DNA of 18,724 nucleotides, from contig SFJG01000032.1 of the NCBI GenBank assembly GCA_004555955.1, positions 1 through 18,724 on the forward strand, read 5' to 3'. This document shows positions 1-6,581 of the stretch, piece by piece. Under the pieces are notes generated by a model. It was not told the origin of the DNA. It searched no databases and saw only the letters and a program-made list of their open reading frames with translations. Each line of letters begins with the position of its first letter. The stretch's first letter is position 1. The translations under genes and the position numbers were made by a program. The DNA is from Bacteroidales bacterium (GTDB lineage Bacteria; Bacteroidota; Bacteroidia; Bacteroidales; Muribaculaceae).

Positions 1-3000
1 ATACCATTTTGCACGACCTGTTTTTCCAGCCTTGTCATTGGTAAATAGCTTTATTTCAGTGTTTTTATCAAAATCAGTTTCGTCAGTCATTTCTCTAACG
101 GCAGTTGGGTTCTCCTCTACAAAATTACTTTCGATAGAGAATAGACTTCTTGGAAGAATACTATCAGCAAGAATTTTAAAGTTGCGCTTTAATATCGTGT
201 TTGAGATTGCTTCCGAAATTTCATTATCAGAAGGATTTAATGACAATAATTCTTCACCCGGGGATTTTAAAAAGGAAATTCTATTATCTCCATTTATTGA
301 ATATACATATTCAAACACGTTATTAGTCTTACTTCTATCTTTTAACACAATTGAAATGCCATCTGCTATACCAACATCTTTGAACACATCGGTTGAAATA
401 GGGAAGAATTTAATAAAGCGTAAATGAGGGTCGTTTATTTGTCTTAAGCCAAACTGTTCAAGACCTTTCCCGGAGCGATGAATCCATCTACCGCCGGGAT
501 ATATCATAGAAGTGTATTTCCCTAGTCTATCAGAAATATTTTGAAAATAGTGAAAAATATTTGTTACCGCTTTTTGGCCATTTTCTGTTTCATGTTTTGC
601 GGTAGTTACCTGATACGGCGGATTACCCACTACGGCGTTGAACTTCATATTGTTATCGTTTATTGCTTTCCAGAATGTTTTGCCACGAGCAACTTTTTTG
701 ATAAAGTTGTCGGGCTCGTTTTTAATTTGATTGATTAAATCCTCGAAATATCGAGTATTGACGTTGAGTTGTCGGAAGCCGACGAGGGTGCGACGAGTGA
801 TGCTCTTTGCCATCGGCGTTTTGCAAATCACAAATATATTTTCAGCCACCACCTTGCTCCACACAGCCCATTCGTCGTCGATGCTTTCCGGCTTATAGCC
901 AATCTCGTCGAGGCGTGCTCGGTAGGCGCTATACGCCATATAGAGCGGATAAAGTCCTGTCTTTGAGTTGATTTCGAGGATGCGAGTGTCGCGGCGGAAC
1001 ACGTCGGCAGTCACCTTTCCGCGGTCGACGAAGCGCGGCTCGCTGAGCGGCTTTTTCTCGTCGAAGTCGGCGTCGAAGAACGTGTATCCGCCGATTGTGT
1101 CGGAGATGTGCATATTCACCACGCGCCACGGCGTCAGCACCGTTTCCTTGTCCGGGTTGCGGAACGTGGCGAAAATCTGCGTAATGCGCTCGATGCGTTG
1201 CTCAATAGAAAGTAGGTCGGCAGAGCGTACCATGTTGCGAATGCGCTTGGCAGAGGCGGTAAAAACGTCGGGCTCGTAGTATTTTTTGAATGAGTTGAAC
1301 TTATTTTTAGTAACGCCGCGGGGCATAAATTCTTCCCAAGAAAGCGGGTCGATTTTGTCGGTGAAATTGTCGATGGTAATTTCTTCCTTAACGTCGTCGA
1401 TTTCCGCACCGTAAATCATTAAAGGCATACGGATAGAAATGCCGCGAAGAATAGAAATCGCAGTGTCGCGCTGTTTCCGTTTTCTTTGAAGCTCTTCCCG
1501 GCGTTTTTTCTCCTCCTCGGAAAGTTCCTGGTTCGGCTTCGGCTTAGTTCCTTCCGATTCCGAGGGCTTAGGTTCTTGAGTTCCTCCGTTCACCCCCTGG
1601 TTGTTGATGTCAATGTCGTTGGGTTTCGGGTTTGCCGTAGTTGTGCCGATGATTCCTTTGAGGCCTTCGAATTTTTCAAGAGCCTTAGAGTCGAGATTCA
1701 TCAACTCATTGGTGTTATAAAGATAGACGTCGTCAAAGCCGTGATTTACAACGTGTTCGATGTAGACCTTCTTGAGTTGATGCATCATAGATTCGACGTC
1801 ATACTTATGCATCTTCGAGCCATCAATGCCGATAACCGGACAGAAATTGAGTAACTCACGCATTGCCTTTCGGCTTTCGTCGTCGGAGGAACTGCTGCCC
1901 GGCTTAGTCGATACTTTGGCAGCCTCGGCGAGCACTTTCAGCGTACGGTCGGGAGCAAAGTCGAACACGTAGCATTGCTCCTTGACGCGACCATTGATAG
2001 TGGCGGGCGTCTGCACGCGGAAGATGGTCTGCATATAGCCGGCTGCAGCGGTGTTGAACGAGCCGGAAAGCATCAGCACGGCGGTCCACGGCTTGACACT
2101 TACGCCGGTGGTAAGACGTCCGCAACTGAGCGTGATGGTTCGTGTCAGGTCGGGGTCATTGCCGATAGCGTTTTCCACCTCTTTGAGTGCATCTTTATAA
2201 TTCTTTTCTTCGTCGCCATCACCTGCAACATTGACTACTTCGAAATGTTGGAAAACAGTGTGTTTTTTGAGCATACGTTGCAACGCAAGAGCCGACTTAA
2301 CGCCCGGAACCATCCAAAGTGTGTGGCGGAAGTTGTTGCGATATTCTTCGGTCGAAAACGGATAAGCGCTTGAATTGTCTTTTTTGCAAAGCAAATTGAG
2401 AAACGAAGCAACGTCGTTTTCGTGGACAAAGTTGCCGGAATCGTTCACGCGGAAAAACTCGCGGAAGTTGAACGAAATGTCTTCATCGCGGTAACGATTG
2501 AGCAGTTTGCCGAGATTGTAGGTAAAGATGTTCATCTTCGGAAGCCCGGCGTAAGGATTCGTGTCGCCGCAGTTGTCTAAATCCCATTGCGCTTTGGCTT
2601 TTTGCTCCATAACGTAATCCCAGGTGTAGATTTGGTCCTCTTTGTAGTCGTCGAAGAGGTTGAACGGCGTGCCGGAGAGCGAAAGTTGCTTTGTTGTGGG
2701 CGATTTCGTAAGTTCGGCGATGACGTTTTTCCCTAATTGAGTCTGCGTGCCTTCGTGCGCTTCGTCGACAATCAGGCAATTCCACGAGGCGGAAAAAATT
2801 TCGTTGTTTTTATCAAATTTACCGCCGACGGTTTCAGAGCCGCGCAAGTCTTGAATCGACGCAAAATAGACGTAACGCAGAGTTTCTTCTTTTGCGCCGG
2901 CTTCGAGAATCGAAAACTTTTCGCCGCGAATTTTCGAACCGTATCGGAAATCCTCGCGGTCGTAGAAAATCTTTTTGAAGTCTTCATACCAGCCGTCGTC

Positions 3001-3615
3001 GACCACCGGGCGGTGTGTTAGAATCAGCGTGCGGCGGAAATTCAAGTTTTTGACCACCTGCAGCGCCGAGAGAGTTTTGCCGAAACGCATTTTGGCATTC
3101 CAAAGCATACTGTTGCCCTTTTTGAATTGCTTTACGGTTTTCTCGATGGCTTCGCGTTGCTCCGGGCGAAACACGATTGGATTATTCTTCTTCGTGATTT
3201 CGTTGGAAGTCAACGACGTGCGCCCGTCTTTTGCTGCTTTTATGGCTTTCTTTATGGTTTCGAGGTCGGTTTCGAACCATTCTTTGCCCCAATGCTCCGA
3301 CTTTCGGCGACGAATTCCGCTTCGAATGAGCACTTCGTGGACAGCACTGTCGTTGAACGATTTCAACGTGCCGCCGGCGACGTACAGAGTACATTCGGTG
3401 TAGAGCAGTTCGTATTTTATGGCGGCAGTGCGAGTATATTGGTCTATGCGTTTTTTTGCCACACGATTTAGTTCGTGCGAGTTTGGCGGAAGATTGGTAA
3501 TGTCGCTTCCGTCGGGCAAAGATGTTTCGCCGATTTTCAGACAGCCTTGATGCGCCTCATCGTTGATGCGGAACACATAAATAAGTCTGGGTTTCAGTGA
3601 TGAATCGAAGTTCAT
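1..3615 (-). CDS. GIY-YIG nuclease / DEAH helicase / Eco57I-like N6-adenine methyltransferase (C-terminus beyond window edge)
   Basis: One frame runs without a stop from an ATG at 3615 to the window edge, 1205 codons. Domain order: a GIY-YIG-type nuclease (about 10-105) with LIYVF at 11-15, LKIG at 26-29, Arg51/Arg56 and HE at 93-94; an SF2 helicase with FRPEQ near 151, Walker A MRFGKT 176-181, DEAH 284-287, SGTP 314-317 and a motif-VI-like Q529..R533; a Pro/Gly/Lys-rich linker (about 660-705); then a methyltransferase with LEINSKTG around 881-887 in place of the usual AdoMet loop and catalytic NPPY at 998-1001. The architecture resembles single-chain type ISP/IIG restriction-modification enzymes (restriction, ATP-driven translocation and adenine methylation in one chain), but with GIY-YIG instead of an Mrr-like or PD-(D/E)XK nuclease. 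It starts 6 bp after the companion gene, so the two are probably co-transcribed. Domain calls are from motifs; the recognition site cannot be deduced. Confidence 0.88.
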   Translation of the reverse strand, partial: MNFDSSLKPRLIYVFRINDEAHQGCLKIGETSLPDGSDITNLPPNSHELNRVAKKRIDQYTRTAAIKYELLYTECTLYVAGGTLKSFNDSAVHEVLIRSGIRRRKSEHWGKEWFETDLETIKKAIKAAKDGRTSLTSNEITKKNNPIVFRPEQREAIEKTVKQFKKGNSMLWNAKMRFGKTLSALQVVKNLNFRRTLILTHRPVVDDGWYEDFKKIFYDREDFRYGSKIRGEKFSILEAGAKEETLRYVYFASIQDLRGSETVGGKFDKNNEIFSASWNCLIVDEAHEGTQTQLGKNVIAELTKSPTTKQLSLSGTPFNLFDDYKEDQIYTWDYVMEQKAKAQWDLDNCGDTNPYAGLPKMNIFTYNLGKLLNRYRDEDISFNFREFFRVNDSGNFVHENDVASFLNLLCKKDNSSAYPFSTEEYRNNFRHTLWMVPGVKSALALQRMLKKHTVFQHFEVVNVAGDGDEEKNYKDALKEVENAIGNDPDLTRTITLSCGRLTTGVSVKPWTAVLMLSGSFNTAAAGYMQTIFRVQTPATINGRVKEQCYVFDFAPDRTLKVLAEAAKVSTKPGSSSSDDESRKAMRELLNFCPVIGIDGSKMHKYDVESMMHQLKKVYIEHVVNHGFDDVYLYNTNELMNLDSKALEKFEGLKGIIGTTTANPKPNDIDINNQGVNGGTQEPKPSESEGTKPKPNQELSEEEKKRREELQRKRKQRDTAISILRGISIRMPLMIYGAEIDDVKEEITIDNFTDKIDPLSWEEFMPRGVTKNKFNSFKKYYEPDVFTASAKRIRNMVRSADLLSIEQRIERITQIFATFRNPDKETVLTPWRVVNMHISDTIGGYTFFDADFDEKKPLSEPRFVDRGKVTADVFRRDTRILEINSKTGLYPLYMAYSAYRARLDEIGYKPESIDDEWAVWSKVVAENIFVICKTPMAKSITRRTLVGFRQLNVNTRYFEDLINQIKNEPDNFIKKVARGKTFWKAINDNNMKFNAVVGNPPYQVTTAKHETENGQKAVTNIFHYFQNISDRLGKYTSMIYPGGRWIHRSGKGLEQFGLRQINDPHLRFIKFFPISTDVFKDVGIADGISIVLKDRSKTNNVFEYVYSINGDNRISFLKSPGEELLSLNPSDNEISEAISNTILKRNFKILADSILPRSLFSIESNFVEENPTAVREMTDETDFDKNTEIKLFTNDKAGKTGRAKWY

Positions 3616-3621
3616 GGCGAA

Positions 3622-4623
3622 TTATAGTAAAGATTTGACAAAAGTTTCGATTTGTTTGTCTTTCGACTTCTTGTTCTTCCAGTCGCGAATCAGGCAATAA
3701 GTGCCGTTATGCTTGTGGACACCTCCGGTTCGACACCCCTCGCAAGGGCGAGCCACTTCTTCGGTGTTTCCGAAAATGTCGACTCCGACAGTCGGGTGTC
3801 CGCACGAGTCGGGCACAACGCAGCGCAAACCGTCCATCTGCCAAAGATTCCACGAAATGATGTAGGCAATGCTCTTAATCGACCTGTCGAGAGGGTCTTT
3901 GCCGAATTTTAGGCGGTAGTATTCGATAAACGTATAAAGAAGAGTTTCGCGAGCAATAAGCAAACTGTCACCCTGCCACTCGTAGCCGTAAGTGCTCTTG
4001 TAGGCTTCTTGAGCGGCTTCGAGCCAATCGGTGGTGGAGTCGCAATTTTCGCTCACCACGCGGAGCTTGCGGTCGAGCAAGCCGATGCGCCGTTCGATGG
4101 GGATAAACTCGCCGGTCACGGTGTCGTAGCGCGAAGCGAGATAAGGCGCTTCGCCGCAAGTTATTTCCAGGCGCGTGTCGCGCACGTAGTCTTTCCAGGT
4201 TTTTCCTTCGGGGAAGGTGATGCGGTCGGTGTTGACGGTCCAAGTATGGTCGTCGTTCTCGGTGTTGAACACGCCCTTGCGCCCGAACCAAGTGTTGTCG
4301 ATAAGGTTGTTTTGAGCATTACAAATCCACGAAGGAGTGAACACCTCTGCCTTGTCTCGTGAGCGAGAAACCTGCGTTCGGCGGTCTTTGCAAGTGCGCG
4401 GCTGCACCACTTTGCCGTATTTGCCGGTGATGTTTTCCGGCATGATTTGGTCGGCATAACCGAATCCCTCGCCGAGGTGCTCATAGTCGGAAGTCGCCCA
4501 AAAAATATTCCAATCCATCCCTTTTTTGCGACTCATTGTGTGGTCTTTGAGGAGCGTTGCGAGCAATTCCGGCGAACGCTGACAAATATCGTCTTCCCTT
4601 ATGTCGATTATTCTTGTGTCCAT
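3622..4623 (-). CDS. methyltransferase-like companion subunit of the restriction-modification cassette
   Basis: A 333-residue protein with N6-methyltransferase-like signatures: AEVFTPSW at 92-99 (motif X-like), LEITCGEAPY at 152-161 (motif I position) and YGYEWQGDSLLIARE at 212-226 (acidic motif II/III position). I see no NPPY/DPPY, so catalysis by this chain alone is doubtful. The C-terminus has a Cys/His cluster (C268, C274, H276, C294, C297, H303, H305, C310) that could hold zinc. I recall Bacteroidetes homologues being labelled restriction endonuclease subunit M; this is from memory. The frame is open to an ATG at 4716, but M at 4623 is chosen because the -7 box TATCTTCG (minus, 4640-4647) lies inside the longer version, leaving a short leader of about a dozen nt. 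The next gene follows after 6 bp. Confidence 0.75.
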   Translation of the reverse strand: MDTRIIDIREDDICQRSPELLATLLKDHTMSRKKGMDWNIFWATSDYEHLGEGFGYADQIMPENITGKYGKVVQPRTCKDRRTQVSRSRDKAEVFTPSWICNAQNNLIDNTWFGRKGVFNTENDDHTWTVNTDRITFPEGKTWKDYVRDTRLEITCGEAPYLASRYDTVTGEFIPIERRIGLLDRKLRVVSENCDSTTDWLEAAQEAYKSTYGYEWQGDSLLIARETLLYTFIEYYRLKFGKDPLDRSIKSIAYIISWNLWQMDGLRCVVPDSCGHPTVGVDIFGNTEEVARPCEGCRTGGVHKHNGTYCLIRDWKNKKSKDKQIETFVKSLL

Positions 4624-4634
4624 GTGTATATAAT

Positions 4635-4708
4635 AATTGCGAAGATACGAAAAATATTTTATTAGGCTGTGCTTTTTCGGACAAAATAAGCATAGTATCT
4701 TCGCAATT
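4635..4708. repeat. perfect 14-bp inverted repeat with divergent -7 boxes
   Basis: The left arm AATTGCGAAGATAC (4635-4648) is the exact reverse complement of the right arm (4695-4708); the arms are separated by 46 bp. Each arm contains TATCTTCG reading outward: the left one on the minus strand toward the restriction-modification operon, the right one on the plus strand (4697-4704) toward the 3' end of the lipoprotein gene, where no plus-strand gene exists. It could be a duplicated promoter, an operator for a dimeric regulator, or the source of an antisense transcript. Confidence 0.65.
4640..4647 (-). promoter_or_regulatory. -7 box of the restriction-modification operon
   Basis: On the minus strand the sequence reads TATCTTCG, a common variant of the Bacteroidetes -7 element, 16 nt upstream of the ATG at 4623. 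A matching -33 TTTG at the usual 19-21 nt is not evident, so the promoter may be weak or activator-dependent. The box lies inside one arm of the inverted repeat at 4635-4708. Confidence 0.6.
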
Positions 4709-4752
4709 GCAAGCAAAAATGTAGTGTTCCACCGCAGTGCGGCGCCTCGGTC

Positions 4753-5304
4753 TTATTCCAACGGGGTAGACGTGGTGATTGTGTATGTGCCGTCGGTATA
4801 ATGGTAGCTTAACGATAGTTCAATCGGGAAATGTTTAGCGACAAACGAGTCGAGTTGGTCAACTTTGTAACCTTTAACGTTGAATGCCGTTTGAGTGTTG
4901 TACACGCTTGTAATAATCTCTTCATCCGTGTCGTAGAGTTGTGCAAAGTAGACGACGTCGAGTTTGAGGTCGACAGATTCGGTTTCGAACACGGCGTCGG
5001 GCTTAACATCGGCGGTAATCACCATCTTATAGTTGCCGGGAATCACCGTCAAGCGGTTCATCATATTTTGCGAATATAATGAGGTTACGGGCAATACGAT
5101 GTCTTTGTTGTCGGTATAGGATACGGACATCGTCATGTCGAGGGCGTTAAGGGTGGATTCGTTTGTTTGAGTGGCGAATATGGCGTCGGCGAAAGCGAAT
5201 TGCTGCGGGTTTTGGGGCTCGTTGTTGTCGTCATCGTTGCATGATGTGAATCCAATCGCTGCAACTGCAAAAAGTATTGCCAAAAGTTTTGATTTGAGTT
5301 TCAT
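4753..5304 (-). CDS. probable surface-exposed lipoprotein, family not recognised
   Basis: A 183-residue protein. The N-terminus is a type II signal peptide: Lys at 2, 4 and 6, a hydrophobic stretch 7-19, and lipobox FTSC with the lipidated Cys at 22. The mature end starts C-N-D-D-D-N, close to the Asp-rich lipoprotein export signal known from Bacteroides and Capnocytophaga, so display on the outer face of the outer membrane is likely (inference). The rest is rich in Thr, Val, Asp and Tyr with alternating hydrophobic residues, consistent with a small beta-sandwich, and has no Cys after residue 22. I do not recognise a family. The gene is a single unit facing away from the DUF2461 gene, with a TATCTTTG box at 5341-5348 on its strand and a leader of about 35 nt. 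Confidence 0.72.
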   Translation of the reverse strand: MKLKSKLLAILFAVAAIGFTSCNDDDNNEPQNPQQFAFADAIFATQTNESTLNALDMTMSVSYTDNKDIVLPVTSLYSQNMMNRLTVIPGNYKMVITADVKPDAVFETESVDLKLDVVYFAQLYDTDEEIITSVYNTQTAFNVKGYKVDQLDSFVAKHFPIELSLSYHYTDGTYTITTSTPLE

Positions 5305-5340
5305 AGTTATATTGTTTTGGGTTTGTCAACTTACTGATTG

Positions 5341-5348
5341 CAAAGATA
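5341..5348 (-). promoter_or_regulatory. -7 box of the lipoprotein gene
   Basis: The minus strand reads TATCTTTG, matching the TAnnTTTG consensus, 36 nt upstream of the lipoprotein ATG at 5304. No good TTG/TTTG is seen 19-21 nt further upstream; that position falls in the loop of the inverted repeat 5352-5383. Confidence 0.6.
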
Positions 5349-5351
5349 ATA

Positions 5352-5383
5352 ATACTTGGCAAAAAAACACCCTCACCAAGTAT
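5352..5383. repeat. 8-bp inverted repeat in a divergent intergenic region, operator candidate
   Basis: ATACTTGG (5352-5359) and CCAAGTAT (5376-5383) are perfect reverse complements separated by 16 nt. The element lies between the -7 box of the lipoprotein gene (5341-5348) and the -33 TTG of the DUF2461 gene (5390-5392), so a protein bound here could affect both. No T-tract suitable for termination follows it on either strand. Confidence 0.45.
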
Positions 5384-5389
5384 GAAATA

Positions 5390-5421
5390 TTGCCGCAATT
5401 CCTTTTAATTTTGTATCTTCG
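5390..5421 (+). promoter_or_regulatory. promoter of the DUF2461 gene
   Basis: TTG at 5390-5392, a 21-nt spacer and TATCTTCG at 5414-5421 fit the Bacteroidetes housekeeping promoter. The ATG at 5442 lies 20 nt past the box. The box and leader (5413-5434) match the plus-strand sequence 4695-4722 except for a 6-nt insertion in the latter. Confidence 0.7.
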
Positions 5422-5441
5422 CAAGCAAAAATGTCAACATT

Positions 5442-6101
5442 ATGAGAGGAATGAGCAAGATGCTCGCGTTCTTGAAAGAATTGCGAGAGAATAATGACCG
5501 GATGTGGTTTGCCGAGCGAAAGGATTATTACAACGCAGTGCGTGCGGAATGTATCGACGAAATAGAGCGGATTCTACGGTGTGCTTCGGCGTTCGACCCG
5601 GACCTTCGCGGCGTGGCTGCTACCGATTGCATTTATCGCATCTATCGCGACATACGCTTTTCCGCCGACAAGCGCCCGCTGAAGGAGCATTTCGGCATCG
5701 TGATGGCTCGCGGCGGGCGGCGCAACCCTAATGCGCTCTACTATCTGCACATCCAGCCCGGTTGCTCGGGCCTTTACGTCGGCGTGCATCTGCCTGAGCC
5801 GGCTAATCTGAAGAAGTTGCGCATCGACATCGATGCCGGAATCGAGGAATTCGACGAAATAATGTCGGCACCGGAGTTCAGCGCGGTTTTCCCGGGGCTT
5901 GTCGGTGAGAGCCTAAAATCGATGCCCAAGGGATTTGCGAAAGATTTGCCGCATGCCGATGTGCTGAAGATGAAAGAATTTTTGGTGATGACGCCGCTCG
6001 ACGACGAATTTTTTGCCGACGACAGTTGGCTCGATACGGTGGTCGGATATATGGAATTGGCAAAACCATTTAAGGATTTTCTCAACTATTCGCTTGAGTA
6101 G
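5442..6101 (+). CDS. DUF2461 (TIGR02453) family protein
   Basis: A 219-residue soluble protein without signal peptide or membrane segment. It begins with the family pattern of an N-terminal FLKELRENNDRMWF (10-23), in which a short helix precedes Asn-Asn-x-x-x-W-F, and carries the core motif RDIRFSADKRPLKEHFG at 69-85. Length matches the family (roughly 210-230 residues). The biochemical function of DUF2461 is not established. It has its own promoter at 5390-5421 and stands alone: the next plus-strand gene begins over 200 bp later after its own promoter. M4 at 5451 is an alternative start. Confidence 0.87.
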   Translation: MRGMSKMLAFLKELRENNDRMWFAERKDYYNAVRAECIDEIERILRCASAFDPDLRGVAATDCIYRIYRDIRFSADKRPLKEHFGIVMARGGRRNPNALYYLHIQPGCSGLYVGVHLPEPANLKKLRIDIDAGIEEFDEIMSAPEFSAVFPGLVGESLKSMPKGFAKDLPHADVLKMKEFLVMTPLDDEFFADDSWLDTVVGYMELAKPFKDFLNYSLE

Positions 6102-6125
6102 CACCTTGTTTCGGCAGAAAAAACC

Positions 6126-6154
6126 TATGCACATCGGGTGCTCTGCTGTGCATA
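6126..6154 (-). terminator. hairpin with a T-run on the minus strand
   Basis: TATGCACA (6126-6133) pairs perfectly with TGTGCATA (6147-6154) around a 13-nt loop. On the minus strand the stem is followed by GGTTTTTT (6125-6118), the form of an intrinsic terminator; on the plus strand no T-run follows. No minus-strand gene ends here, so it either belongs to a small minus-strand RNA or is a plus-strand structure that coincidentally faces an A-run. The rest of 6102-6285 holds no coding sequence I can support. Confidence 0.4.
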
Positions 6155-6285
6155 AATGCTCGAAAACGTGCACAAATCGGCATCTGATGAGCAAAAATAA
6201 AATACACATTTTGCGACCTAATGTGCCAAAAATTAAATAGTTATAAAAGCGCGTTTCAGAGGGTGTAAGATAAGAAAATAATCGC

Positions 6286-6293
6286 TAAATTTG
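6286..6293 (+). promoter_or_regulatory. -7 box of the 2-oxoacid:ferredoxin oxidoreductase operon
   Basis: TAAATTTG fits TAnnTTTG exactly and lies 31 nt before the ATG at 6325, in an AT-rich leader. A TTTG at 19-21 nt upstream is not obvious. Confidence 0.6.
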
Positions 6294-6324
6294 CAATTGC
6301 GAAACAAATAAAAACGATAGAATT

Positions 6325-6555
6325 ATGGCAAAATTTCAAGGCGCAGTTGTAGTTGACGAAGAGCGATGCAAGGGATGCAATTTATGTGTTGCGGCATGCC
6401 CTACGGATACGCTCGACCTTCGGCACAAGGAGGTGAACAACCGCGGCTATCATTTCGCATACATGGTTCGCCCCGAAGCATGTATTGGTTGTGCAAGTTG
6501 TGCGCAAGTTTGTCCGGATGCCTGTATCGAGGTATATAAGGCGCGCGTACAATAA
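6325..6555 (+). CDS. 2-oxoacid:ferredoxin oxidoreductase, delta (ferredoxin-like) subunit
   Basis: A 76-residue protein with two complete 4Fe-4S motifs: C15-x2-C18-x2-C21-x3-C25-P and C53-x2-C56-x2-C59-x3-C63-P. In this enzyme family the delta subunit carries electrons from the thiamine-diphosphate site to free ferredoxin in the cytoplasm. First gene of the operon; its TAA stop overlaps by one base an ATG in frame with the alpha subunit. The gene order delta-alpha-beta-gamma equals that of Helicobacter oorDABC (2-oxoglutarate), while Bacteroidales homologues are usually named Vor (branched-chain 2-oxoacids), so the substrate is left open. Confidence 0.9.
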   Translation: MAKFQGAVVVDEERCKGCNLCVAACPTDTLDLRHKEVNNRGYHFAYMVRPEACIGCASCAQVCPDACIEVYKARVQ

Positions 6556-6581
6556 TGTTTAATCTCGTTAATCCCAAAATT

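Noticed and set aside
32..427. 131-residue plus-strand frame at the left edge
   Set aside because: The minus strand is one continuous methyltransferase frame across this region; the plus frame is its shadow.
4624..4716. A longer in-frame start (ATG at 4716) for the restriction companion protein
   Set aside because: The added 31 residues are Cys/Lys/Tyr-rich with no family similarity I recognise, and this stretch contains the -7 box at 4640-4647 and much of the inverted repeat; M at 4623 has a fitting leader.
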